Shown piece by piece: positions 1 to 4,926 of a stretch of 5,713 bases of DNA (position 1 is the stretch's first letter; the number at the start of each line of letters is the position of its first letter). Below the pieces are notes generated by a model that had not been told where the DNA came from, searched no databases, and saw only the letters and a list, made by a program, of their open reading frames with translations. Source of the DNA: Bacillota bacterium (GTDB taxonomy: Bacteria > Bacillota > Bacilli > Alicyclobacillales > SLC66). The stretch covers positions 1 through 5,713 of the forward strand of contig JAJZCJ010000210.1 of NCBI GenBank assembly GCA_021846145.1, written 5' to 3'. A program made the translations under genes and the position numbers.

Positions 1-116
1 CCTCTTTCACTTATCGTAACACTGTTGTTACTCGGAAAAAGGCTTGTTTTCAGCCGTTTTGGCGATTCATCCCCCACCTTCGCTTTGCTTAGGAGGTAGG
101 GGTACTCTCTTTGCCT
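1..116 (+). mobile_element. Right end of an IS200/IS605-family (TnpB-type) element, partial
   Basis: From 61 the sequence reads GGCGATTCATCCCCCACCT, then a loop, then AGGTAGGGG and TACTCTCTTTGCC. This layout (GGCGATTCAT, a C-rich arm, a G-rich arm, then a TTCTCGCC/TTGCC-like end) matches, from memory, the subterminal hairpin common at the right ends of IS200/IS605 and IS1341-like elements, downstream of tnpB. The outer GGC and GCC also pair. The element would carry tnpB on the plus strand, to the left of the window. Bases 1-60 show no recognisable TnpB residues; two plus-strand frames stay open into the hairpin, but neither resembles the TnpB zinc-ribbon end. The right boundary lies between about 113 and 119, because the disrupted solute-binding gene resumes at 120. 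In such elements the right end also forms the scaffold of the TnpB guide RNA; that role is inferred here. No left end is visible. Confidence 0.55.
71..104 (+). repeat. Subterminal hairpin of the IS end
   Basis: The arms CCCCCACCT (71-79) and AGGTAGGGG (94-102) pair over nine positions with one non-Watson-Crick pair, which becomes a G-U wobble in minus-strand RNA. The loop is TCGCTTTGCTTAGG. It sits where the strand-recognition hairpin of an IS200/IS605 right end is expected. Confidence 0.55.
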
Positions 117-119
117 GTG

Positions 120-326
120 ATAGAGATTGACCATGACCTGGCGATCCACGAGCGCGCTTGATAACGCAGGGTCAAGTTTGGGTGGATCCGAACTTAGTCC
201 GATGTTTAGCGTCATGGTTGATGGCAATGCAGTACGATGAGCGGCAACACTCACACCTACCGAAAGAGAAAGCATCGATAGCGTAGTAACCCCCGACAAA
301 ATCATGGAAAGGGATTTCATTTTCAC
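120..326 (-). pseudogene. N-terminal fragment of an ABC transporter solute-binding protein (family 5, peptide type), interrupted
   Basis: Reading leftward from a GTG at 326, 69 codons encode a signal peptide (KMK, then a hydrophobic Ser/Leu/Val stretch at residues 5-28 ending VAAH), followed by TLNIGLSSDPPKLDPALSS and ALVDRQVMVNLY. The DPPKLDPALS...DRQVM.NLY pattern is the typical start of the mature SBP_bac_5 domain, which captures peptides or similar solutes outside the cell for an ABC importer. After NLY (position 120) similarity stops abruptly at the IS end, where family members continue with a motif like D.LV.L. No lipobox cysteine is seen, so it is not a classic lipoprotein. GTG at 326 is preferred because GGGGG (339-335) lies 8 bases upstream; the ATG at 320 is an alternative, and the ATG at 330 is out of frame. 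It starts 22 bases after the GntR gene, so both were probably one transcript. The rest of the gene, if it survives, lies beyond the insertion. Confidence 0.7.
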
Positions 327-348
327 GCATTTGACCCCCAATATTTAA

Positions 349-996
349 TTATTTTCCAATAAAATGATCATTGATGACCTTAAGGTCATGGCCAATGTGC
401 TCTTTCATTTTCTCTGCCGCTAGTCTACCATCATTGTGATCAAATGCTTGATAAATCACGTAATGTTCCTCGTAAATGTCAGTTTGCAGCGAATTCATGC
501 GGAGTACGATTGGCCAGTAATAACGAATCCACTCCGATACTTCGTTCATGATTTTCTTAAATCTGTGGTTCCCACATAATTCTAAAATAAACGAATGAAA
601 AGCCGTATTTAAGTCTACGAGTTCATGGATATTCCGGTTATCCACCGCTTGGCGAGTCGCGGTCAGATTTGTTTCCATCCAAATTCTCGACTTTTCATCA
701 AAATAAGGAGCTGCTAGTTCCGCTGCCGCAGTCTCGATGGCCATTCGTAATTCATAAATTTGCTTGAAGTCTTCGATGGAAGGTTCAAAAACATGAATGT
801 ATCCCTTTTTGACATGCAAAAGTTGCTCCGCCACTAACATGCGAATTGCTTCGCGAACGGGACTTCGGCTCACTTGCAACTCCATGGCCAGACGACTTTC
901 CACGATGCGTTCACCAGACTGAAAAGAACCATTAAGAATCCGCTCTTTCAATTGTCTGTAAACTTGCTCAGCCAAGGGTTCAGCGCGCAAAATCAT
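349..996 (-). CDS. GntR-family transcriptional regulator, FCD subfamily
   Basis: This 215-residue protein has the standard length and layout of the FadR/FCD branch of GntR. A winged helix-turn-helix covers residues 8-70, opening with LAEQVYRQLKERIL and including the recognition-helix region SRSPVREAIRML (43-54). An all-helical FCD ligand domain covers about 75-207. FCD proteins usually bind a metal plus a small organic acid through Asp-x3-His and two later His residues. Here His134, His178 and His200 have the expected spacing, but the Asp position is Asn130. The next gene on the same strand encodes a solute-binding protein, so the regulator probably controlled uptake of its own ligand; this is inference, as the ligand is unknown. 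The promoter at 1092-1064 and the palindrome at 1030-1052 suggest autorepression. The ATG at 996 fits the usual N-terminus, but the purine-rich ribosome site (1027-1016) is 19 or more bases upstream, longer than usual. Confidence 0.93.
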   Translation of the reverse strand: MILRAEPLAEQVYRQLKERILNGSFQSGERIVESRLAMELQVSRSPVREAIRMLVAEQLLHVKKGYIHVFEPSIEDFKQIYELRMAIETAAAELAAPYFDEKSRIWMETNLTATRQAVDNRNIHELVDLNTAFHSFILELCGNHRFKKIMNEVSEWIRYYWPIVLRMNSLQTDIYEEHYVIYQAFDHNDGRLAAEKMKEHIGHDLKVINDHFIGK

Positions 997-1000
997 ATGG

Positions 1001-1030
1001 TTATTTTGATAGATACCTTCCCCTCCTCAT
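1001..1030 (-). promoter_or_regulatory. Distant ribosome-binding site and possible 9-codon leader ORF of the GntR gene
   Basis: AGGAGGGG (1027-1020) is the only strong Shine-Dalgarno match ahead of the GntR gene, yet 23 bases separate it from the ATG at 996. AAGG at 1019-1016 shortens this only slightly. A mini-ORF begins with ATG at 1030, reads MRRGRYLSK and stops at 1003-1001, four bases before the GntR start. The mini-ORF overlaps the ribosome site itself, so it may be chance. Real translation of it would imply coupling into the GntR start. Confidence 0.3.
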
Positions 1031-1052
1031 GATTGTCGACTGTCGACAATCA
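1030..1052. promoter_or_regulatory. Perfect palindrome, probable GntR operator
   Basis: TGATTGTCGAC, one central T, and GTCGACAATCA form a perfect 11-1-11 inverted repeat. GT...AC-containing dyads are typical GntR-family operators. It lies about 5 bases downstream of the predicted transcription start of the GntR gene, where bound repressor would block elongation or promoter clearance. As RNA, it could also fold into a stem just upstream of the ribosome-binding site. Confidence 0.7.
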
Positions 1053-1063
1053 GCATTTAGATA

Positions 1064-1092
1064 ATAGTAGTTAAATATTTTAGTATTGTCAA
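1064..1092 (-). promoter_or_regulatory. Sigma-A promoter of the GntR operon
   Basis: On the minus strand, TTGACA (1092-1087) is separated by exactly 17 bases from TACTAT (1069-1064). The -35 box is a full consensus match and the -10 box differs at one position. The surroundings are AT-rich. The predicted start falls near 1057, directly before the palindrome at 1052-1030. Confidence 0.75.
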
Positions 1093-1206
1093 TCTTCTGA
1101 CTAATAAAATTTATACATAATAACCCACAACCAAACGCCACCTTTATCCGCATCTTCGATTGTATGACACTTATACATTTTGGCACAGGTGATATTCCAA
1201 GTAGTA

Positions 1207-1223
1207 ATACGAAGTCGTATAAT
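1207..1223 (+). promoter_or_regulatory. Possible -10 box with overlapping palindrome, upstream of the zinc-ribbon gene
   Basis: TATAAT occurs at 1218-1223, 45 bases before the start of the plus-strand small gene. A short perfect dyad, ATACGA-AG-TCGTAT (1207-1220), overlaps it and could be an operator. The -35 region at the right distance (TTCCAA, 1195-1200) matches consensus only partly, so the promoter may be weak or activator-dependent. Confidence 0.4.
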
Positions 1224-1267
1224 GTGGGTGTAGGCACTTCAAACACATGGATGGGGAGTGATGTAGC

Positions 1268-1465
1268 ATGTTGTGTCCACATTGTGGCCACCACGGGCAG
1301 ATTGAACAAATCGAGTTCAGCAGCGAGTACGAAGTTTACTATTGCAGTGTTTGCGGACAGAAATATATCGCCTATTTCACAGCTCTCGGTGACATCGGTG
1401 AACTGGTGCCGATATCTAATAACAACCATTGGCAACACGAAGCGACTCATCACGACACGGATTGA
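1268..1465 (+). CDS. Small zinc-ribbon protein, function unknown
   Basis: This encodes 65 residues with two CxxC knuckles, CPHCG (Cys3, Cys6) and CSVCG (Cys26, Cys29), separated by 19 residues, as in a treble-clef or zinc-ribbon fold. The tail (about 40-65) is polar, with five His, and may be flexible. No signal peptide or membrane segment is present, so it should be cytosolic. The start is supported by GGGGAG at 1253-1258, nine bases upstream, and by a TATAAT box at 1218. It is the only convincing plus-strand gene, transcribed away from the GntR gene and toward the TIM-barrel gene. Two longer frames over the same bases lack any recognisable motif; the paired cysteines are the reason to prefer this one. 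Similar proteins may bind nucleic acid or other proteins, but nothing here says which. Confidence 0.6.
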   Translation: MLCPHCGHHGQIEQIEFSSEYEVYYCSVCGQKYIAYFTALGDIGELVPISNNNHWQHEATHHDTD

Positions 1466-1485
1466 CGGTTACATCATCCATCATG

Positions 1486-1521
1486 AAGGTGACCTTCCGT
1501 GCACTCGTCGGGTCACCCTTT
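1486..1521. terminator. Possible terminator hairpin between converging genes
   Basis: GGTGACC (1488-1494) and GGTCACC (1511-1517) form a 7-bp perfect stem with a 16-base loop. It starts 22 bases after the zinc-ribbon stop. On the plus strand it is followed by CTTTGTAT, a weak U-run. On the minus strand the stem extends through a wobble but no U-run follows, so it would serve the plus-strand gene better. The remaining bases between 1522 and 1642 show nothing else clear. Confidence 0.35.
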
Positions 1522-1642
1522 GTATCAGCATTTTCAGGGCAGACCGTGTGCAGAATGTCATTTTGTCGATAATTGAAGTAGGGTGCCTAGTCTTTCGTGT
1601 GCCATTCGGAGACTGCCAATTTTGGATCAATAAGTACGTTCC

Positions 1643-2428
1643 TCATCCGTTCTCACTTAATCCCAACTGCTGTGCTGGCACTAACCGATTGCTCACACTA
1701 GCATAATTGGGACCCGATACAGAGAGCATGGCAGGGTGAATTTTCGTGATGGTGTCTAACGCCCATTTCTTGATATTCGCAGGGTTGGTGGGAAAGTTAG
1801 CTCCCGTCACCGTGGCCCAGACTTGCCATCCTTTTTGTTTCATCTTGGGGATGACCGACCAATCTTGACCTTGATTACCCGTTGGTTTGCCGTCACTGAT
1901 AACCCAGTTTTCCGCCAACCAGGCATCGCCTTTATGCGGGTGCAAGGCAAAGAGTGCCGAAACAGTAAAAGCATTCATCAATACGTGCATTCCTGCCTGA
2001 TGAACAGCATTCATCGCCCATAACCGTCTCGCATCACTCGTGCCGTAAGAAGGTCCTGCACAATCCAGTAAAATCCCTTGGACGCGAAGTGCCTTCCATT
2101 CGTGTATCCGTTTCTTGATGGCAGCATAGGAATAGTCAGGTTCACCATATATGACGCCAATCGATATATAACCGTACCATTTGGTGGTCGGTAACGCCTT
2201 TTGCAAATAGCGTATCGAAGGCACTTCCCCATTTTTCAGATTTTCATCCCCACTCCCCAGCACTACCACACGATAACGTTGCAATTTTTTTGTATAGGAA
2301 ACCAAATACTTTCGTTGTTGTGGAATCCAACCATAATCTATGGCAAATGGTTGTGTGGCGGGCAAAGAAGCAACATGGTGGGAAGGATGGGCAACAAGCA
2401 GCCAAGCTGCGATGCTGATGAAAAGCAA
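1643..2428 (-). CDS. Exported TIM-barrel protein, GH114/spherulin-4-like (putative glycoside hydrolase-like)
   Basis: This 261-residue protein has a hydrophobic N-terminus (MLFISIAAWLLVAHP), probably a signal peptide or anchor but without the usual basic residues. The body shows regularly spaced strand-like stretches of a TIM barrel: RYRVVVLGSG (51-60), KWYGYISIGVIYGEP (83-97), VQGILLDCAG (116-125), GMHVLMNAF (146-154), AENWVISDG (172-180) and WQVWATVTGA (201-210). This order recalls spherulation-specific family 4 and GH114 (endo-polygalactosaminidase-like) proteins, in which acidic residues at strand ends are catalytic; Asp122 and Glu173 are candidates here. The family assignment is from pattern memory, and activity is unproven. 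TTG at 2428 is the only sensible start after the in-frame TAG at 2449, with GAGGGGAG (2447-2440) 11 bases upstream. It lies 31 bases after the ATPase gene and probably ends that operon. Confidence 0.65.
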   Translation of the reverse strand: MLFISIAAWLLVAHPSHHVASLPATQPFAIDYGWIPQQRKYLVSYTKKLQRYRVVVLGSGDENLKNGEVPSIRYLQKALPTTKWYGYISIGVIYGEPDYSYAAIKKRIHEWKALRVQGILLDCAGPSYGTSDARRLWAMNAVHQAGMHVLMNAFTVSALFALHPHKGDAWLAENWVISDGKPTGNQGQDWSVIPKMKQKGWQVWATVTGANFPTNPANIKKWALDTITKIHPAMLSVSGPNYASVSNRLVPAQQLGLSENG

Positions 2429-2459
2429 GGTTGTAACGTCTCCCCTCTATCATGCTTGT

Positions 2460-3203
2460 TCAAGAGTCGTCAAAAAGTTCCTTTAACATGCCTTCTTTAT
2501 TCATCAAAAATTGCTTGGTGATAATGTAGTGGTCCGTCTGCTCATAACGAATCGGCGACACTGGCCTCGTATCAAAATTGTAGATTTGCGACTTCGGATA
2601 ACCAAGCAGTATCGGAGAATGGGTGGCGATGATAAATTGCGACCGTCCCTGTTGCTCATGTTCCCACAGAATTCGAAGAAGAGCCAATTGCCTGGCAGGA
2701 GACAGGGCAGCCTCTGGTTCGTCTAGCAGATAGATGGCGTTTTCTCTCCCCTGAAATCGAGTGGTGAATAGTGACAGAAACGATTCCCCATGCGACTGCT
2801 CATGCAAGGATTTTCCGCCATATGCCTGATAAATTCTAGCATCTTCCTGTGCCACTTCATCCACATAACTGGCAAAGTTAAAAAAACTCTCCGCTCGCAA
2901 AAAGAAACCTTTCGTTACTTTTGGAAGCCATGACAAGCGAAGATAAGTATCGAGTTTCGACTCCGTCTGTGCAGTCGAAAACACATTGTTACGGCCGCCC
3001 CCCTCAGGATTAAATCCCGCGCATTTGGCGATGGCCTCCAAGAGCGTGGATTTTCCCGACCCATTTTCCCCGACAAAAAACGTCACGGGGCCATTGAACG
3101 AAAGTCGTGATAATCCCTGGAACGCAGCTAACTGAAACGGGTACTGGTGAGCCACTGCTGACCAGTCAGCAAACTGAATTTCTCTCAAAAACACAGTTAT
3201 CAT
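2460..3203 (-). CDS. COG3910-like AAA/ABC-type ATPase
   Basis: From the ATG at 3203 the product is 247 residues, normal for this family of soluble predicted ATPases. Visible motifs are Walker A GENGSGKST (45-53), an ABC-like signature LHEQSHGES (133-141), Walker B IYLLDEPEAALS (157-168), and the switch-histidine motif ATHSP with His195. The long insert typical of SMC/Rad50 is absent, and no membrane domain accompanies it, so it is unlikely to be a transporter subunit. The family has no settled function. The frame stays open to 3260, but the extra residues are encoded by the remnant duplication and do not look like family sequence. The ribosome site is weak: AAGAAAGTG lies directly before ATG 3203, while a GTG at 3194 has AAGAAAGTGAT at better spacing and is a real alternative. 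It lies between the DUF2239 gene and the TIM-barrel gene in one apparent operon; expression may depend on read-through or coupling across the remnant. Confidence 0.9.
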   Translation of the reverse strand: MITVFLREIQFADWSAVAHQYPFQLAAFQGLSRLSFNGPVTFFVGENGSGKSTLLEAIAKCAGFNPEGGGRNNVFSTAQTESKLDTYLRLSWLPKVTKGFFLRAESFFNFASYVDEVAQEDARIYQAYGGKSLHEQSHGESFLSLFTTRFQGRENAIYLLDEPEAALSPARQLALLRILWEHEQQGRSQFIIATHSPILLGYPKSQIYNFDTRPVSPIRYEQTDHYIITKQFLMNKEGMLKELFDDS

Positions 3204-3247
3204 CACTTTCTTGTAGCAACTTGAAACTGCCAGTCCTCCCCACCGTA

Positions 3248-3428
3248 TCAGAATAATCATTTTCCAACGCGCTCAAAGCTATGTTCACTTTGCCAATAAT
3301 ACCATTAATCTTACTATCGTTTACGTACTGTGCTTTCGTATTAAAGGTGCTGATCTCACTCTGAAATATGCTCACATCAATGGAAATAACGTTGGCATCC
3401 GTAGACATCGTGGCTACATCATTATTCA
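3248..3428 (-). pseudogene. Duplicated internal fragment of the helical repeat gene at the right edge
   Basis: These 181 bases align without gaps to 5147-5327 with 17 mismatches by my count (about 91% identity; 14 transitions, 3 transversions). They encode the equivalent of residues 127-185 of the helical protein (as numbered in its entry), with about eight amino-acid changes. The reading frame is intact for some 60 codons from an ATG at 3429, and that ATG overlaps the DUF2239 stop as ATGA. The frame then runs out of homology and ends at 3166, 38 bases inside the ATPase gene in another phase. The piece has no N-terminal anchor or C-terminal part, and most changed codons are non-synonymous, so it looks like a decaying fragment. 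A translated 87-residue leader that couples DUF2239 to ATPase translation cannot be excluded. Confidence 0.8.
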
Positions 3429-4043
3429 TTTTAATGCGATGATTTCGTTAAACACACCTACTGCTAATTTATTGATATGGTTGCGAATATCTGCTGGCCA
3501 ACTGTCGATGAGTTGATGAAAGCGCTGTGCATCTCGAGCATAAAGGGCTCTTAACGCTTCCTCATAATAATCGCGATTCCCAGCCATGACCGCCATAAAA
3601 CGATAGGTGGTTTCTTGCGCTTTGCGTACATCATCTTTTTTGACATTATCCCGACGCGCTTCATCCACTAGCTTTCGGATTGTGACTGACGCACCACCAG
3701 GCTGACTTTTTAGCCATTCCCAATGCCGCGGCAAAAGTGTAATCTCCCCTGCTACGACACCGAGCTTGGGGCGTCCAACACCAACGGGTTTTTCACTTAC
3801 CAAAGGTAAAATTGCATCATGTGCATCGGGGTGATCTGCCAATCTTTTGAGAACGTCAGAAGCCGTTCCGCGAAAATCCACTTCTATTTGTTCACTAGTC
3901 GTATCTTTGAAAATCAATATGGGTGAATTTTCGCCCTGATCTATCATGCCTTTCACCTTTAATACGACGTGTTCAAGGGCTCCCAATGCAACGCAACGAC
4001 TCTCCTGAAAAGCTGTGCAATCGATATTCAAAAAATCGCTCAT
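3426..4043 (-). CDS. DUF2239 family protein, function unknown
   Basis: The 205-residue product carries the family hallmark near its middle, GRPKLGVVAGEITLLPRHW (90-108), followed by EWLKSQPGGASVTIRKLVDEARR (key residues W110, PGG 115-117, R130-R131). After it come a helical stretch TTYRFMAVMAGN (145-156) and a C-terminal helical region with SWPADIRNH (181-189). The repeated RPK.GV...VTLLPRHW theme suggests a nucleic-acid or partner-binding surface, but no function is established. There is no signal peptide or membrane segment. Nine in-frame codons (ATG AGG ATG AGG AGG ATG ATG ATG AGC) offer several starts; the ATG at 4043 is chosen because AGGAGG (4055-4050) lies six bases ahead. The gene heads the operon under a promoter embedded in a long inverted repeat, so it is probably tightly regulated. 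Its TGA falls within the edge of the duplicated fragment, but length and ending look complete. Confidence 0.88.
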   Translation of the reverse strand: MSDFLNIDCTAFQESRCVALGALEHVVLKVKGMIDQGENSPILIFKDTTSEQIEVDFRGTASDVLKRLADHPDAHDAILPLVSEKPVGVGRPKLGVVAGEITLLPRHWEWLKSQPGGASVTIRKLVDEARRDNVKKDDVRKAQETTYRFMAVMAGNRDYYEEALRALYARDAQRFHQLIDSWPADIRNHINKLAVGVFNEIIALK

Positions 4044-4081
4044 CATCATCCTCCTCATCCTCATCCATCATTAATCCCAGA

Positions 4082-4131
4082 AAATTATACCCGGATAAAA
4101 TTATAAAGTCAATTTTATCCGGGTATAATTT
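4082..4131. repeat. Perfect 21-bp inverted repeat with 8-bp spacer, probable operator
   Basis: The left arm (4082-4102, containing ATTATACCCGGATAAAATT) and right arm (4111-4131, containing AATTTTATCCGGGTATAAT) are exact reverse complements, separated by ATAAAGTC. Each arm has a TATACCCGGATA-like core. The repeat covers both promoter boxes of the DUF2239 gene, so a bound dimer or tetramer would shut off or reorganise RNA polymerase binding. The regulator is not recognisable; none is encoded next to it. Confidence 0.85.
4084..4112 (-). promoter_or_regulatory. Sigma-A promoter of the DUF2239-ATPase operon
   Basis: On the minus strand TTGACT (4112-4107) and TATAAT (4089-4084) are separated by exactly 17 bases. 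The -10 is perfect and the -35 differs at one base. The transcript should start near 4077, giving a leader of about 34 bases that includes AGGAGG. Both boxes lie inside the inverted repeat at 4082-4131. Confidence 0.85.
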
Positions 4132-4180
4132 AATAATCTATTATTTTTTGAGTTTTTTTTTGATGTACATGTAGCTTAAT
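4132..4180. other. AT-rich tract with phased T-runs upstream of the DUF2239 promoter
   Basis: T6 (4144-4149) and T9 (4153-4161) have centres about 10.5 bases apart, one helical turn, and A6 follows on the plus strand at 4181-4186. On the minus strand these are A-tracts about 65-85 bases upstream of the predicted start, which could bend DNA toward the promoter. The ATGTACAT palindrome at 4163-4170 is short and may be chance. No gene is visible here. Confidence 0.4.
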
Positions 4181-4214
4181 AAAAAAGCGTGGATTTATTT
4201 AGCATAAATCACAC
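4181..4214 (-). terminator. Rho-independent terminator of the membrane-protein unit
   Basis: On the minus strand GTG-GATTTAT pairs across a five-base loop with ATAAATC-CAC (a ten-pair stem with one bulged base), then GC and TTTTTTATT. It is AT-rich but well shaped. It lies 146 bases past the membrane-protein stop and upstream of the DUF2239 promoter, so it separates the two units. The bases between 4215 and 4359 contain only an imperfect AT-rich hairpin near 4330-4356 and no gene. Confidence 0.6.
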
Positions 4215-4359
4215 TTCATCCCGCTAGACAAGCCGATGAAGGCTGATGATTGTTTGTACGACATGTTGATCAACCGTGTTTTCTCGGTATATTTTGCTCG
4301 CGTGGCAACATCGAATAAGTACGATCAGCAAATTTCATTCTGCGAAAGATGAATTTAAT

Positions 4360-4875
4360 CTACCGAACTACCGGACTACCGAATACCGTCCGCGCTCTTG
4401 GCGCGTCAAATTGCACTTCCGGGCGCAACGCGATTCGCAACAACACGACAAGATAAATAATCGTCCCCACCAATGGCACCAAACTTAGAATCAGCCACGC
4501 ATAACTGTAGTGAAAGCTCTCCAATACCTGCCCCGCTTGCACCAGAATAAAAATTGGTGCGGCGATGTATACCAAATTAAGCACTGGTACCCACGCAATC
4601 AGAATGCCCGCCAGCGTGATAATCGGCCACAACGCCCAAGTATTCCAATTGGCCATCTTCGCAACAACAAATGTCGCGCCACCGGGAATCCACGCCACCC
4701 ATGACCATTTAACACCTGCCTTTTTGCCCATTTTCCAGTAAGCCAGTGCAGTAAGCACATAACTTGCAATGATCAAAATAATAATCAGCCACATAATACT
4801 TCCTAAAAATGCAAACATACCCCCGTACGGGCCACCGTAATAACCGTAGGAACCACCATAATTGCCATACCCCAT
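4360..4875 (-). CDS. Multi-pass membrane protein with Gly/Tyr-rich N-terminus, function unknown
   Basis: The 171-residue protein begins with a low-complexity Gly/Tyr stretch (residues 2-19, GYGNYGGSYGYYGGPYGG), then four hydrophobic segments at about 21-46, 79-97, 99-115 and 125-147. A cytosolic-looking loop contains YWKMGKKAGVKWSWVAWIPG (47-66), reminiscent of small DUF5684-like membrane proteins, in which a Lys/Gly/Trp loop follows the first helix; the match is tentative. The tail is polar and short, ending RTVFGSPVVR. AGGAG (4890-4886, within AGGAGATGAT) lies 10 bases before the ATG, a strong ribosome site. It follows the helical repeat gene by 51 bases and probably shares its transcript, ending at the terminator 4214-4181. 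No catalytic motif is seen, and an anchoring or envelope role is only a guess. Confidence 0.75.
   Translation of the reverse strand: MGYGNYGGSYGYYGGPYGGMFAFLGSIMWLIIILIIASYVLTALAYWKMGKKAGVKWSWVAWIPGGATFVVAKMANWNTWALWPIITLAGILIAWVPVLNLVYIAAPIFILVQAGQVLESFHYSYAWLILSLVPLVGTIIYLVVLLRIALRPEVQFDAPRARTVFGSPVVR
4361..4388. repeat. Short tandem repeat at the 3' end of the membrane-protein gene
   Basis: TACCGAAC, TACCGGAC and TACCGAAT follow one another (4361-4384), with a further partial ACCG. The repeat spans the last codons and most of the stop codon, so slippage would alter only the C-terminal tail. Confidence 0.6.
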
Positions 4876-4926
4876 GCCGAATCATCTCCTAAAAGATAAC
4901 GTGTTGTTCGTTGCGATGACGCTGTA

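Noticed and set aside
1..99. Plus-strand open frames at the left edge as the TnpB C-terminus
   Set aside because: Neither open frame shows TnpB-like residues; only the hairpin end supports the element.
1001..1453. 150-codon minus-strand frame antisense to the zinc-ribbon gene
   Set aside because: It runs through the GntR promoter and operator, has no motif and no ribosome site at its start.
1164..1706. 180-codon plus-strand frame over the zinc-ribbon gene
   Set aside because: No ribosome site, low-complexity residue mix and no motif; the shorter frame at 1268 has paired CxxC knuckles and a ribosome site.
2460..3260. ATPase start at 3260
   Set aside because: The added 19 residues come from the duplicated fragment read in another frame and do not resemble the family N-terminus; the homology begins near the ATG at 3203.
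3166..3429. 87-residue protein after the DUF2239 gene as a functional gene
   Set aside because: Its first 60 residues are an internal slice of the neighbouring gene, and the rest is out-of-frame ATPase leader; treated as a fragment, though translation coupling remains possible.
4082..4161. Inverted repeat plus T-runs as a plus-strand terminator
   Set aside because: No plus-strand gene lies upstream that would need one, and the repeat coincides with a near-consensus minus-strand promoter.
3923..4174. Plus-strand frame rich in serine antisense to the DUF2239 start
   Set aside because: The serine run is just the reverse reading of the GAT/GAG repeat, and the frame crosses the promoter.
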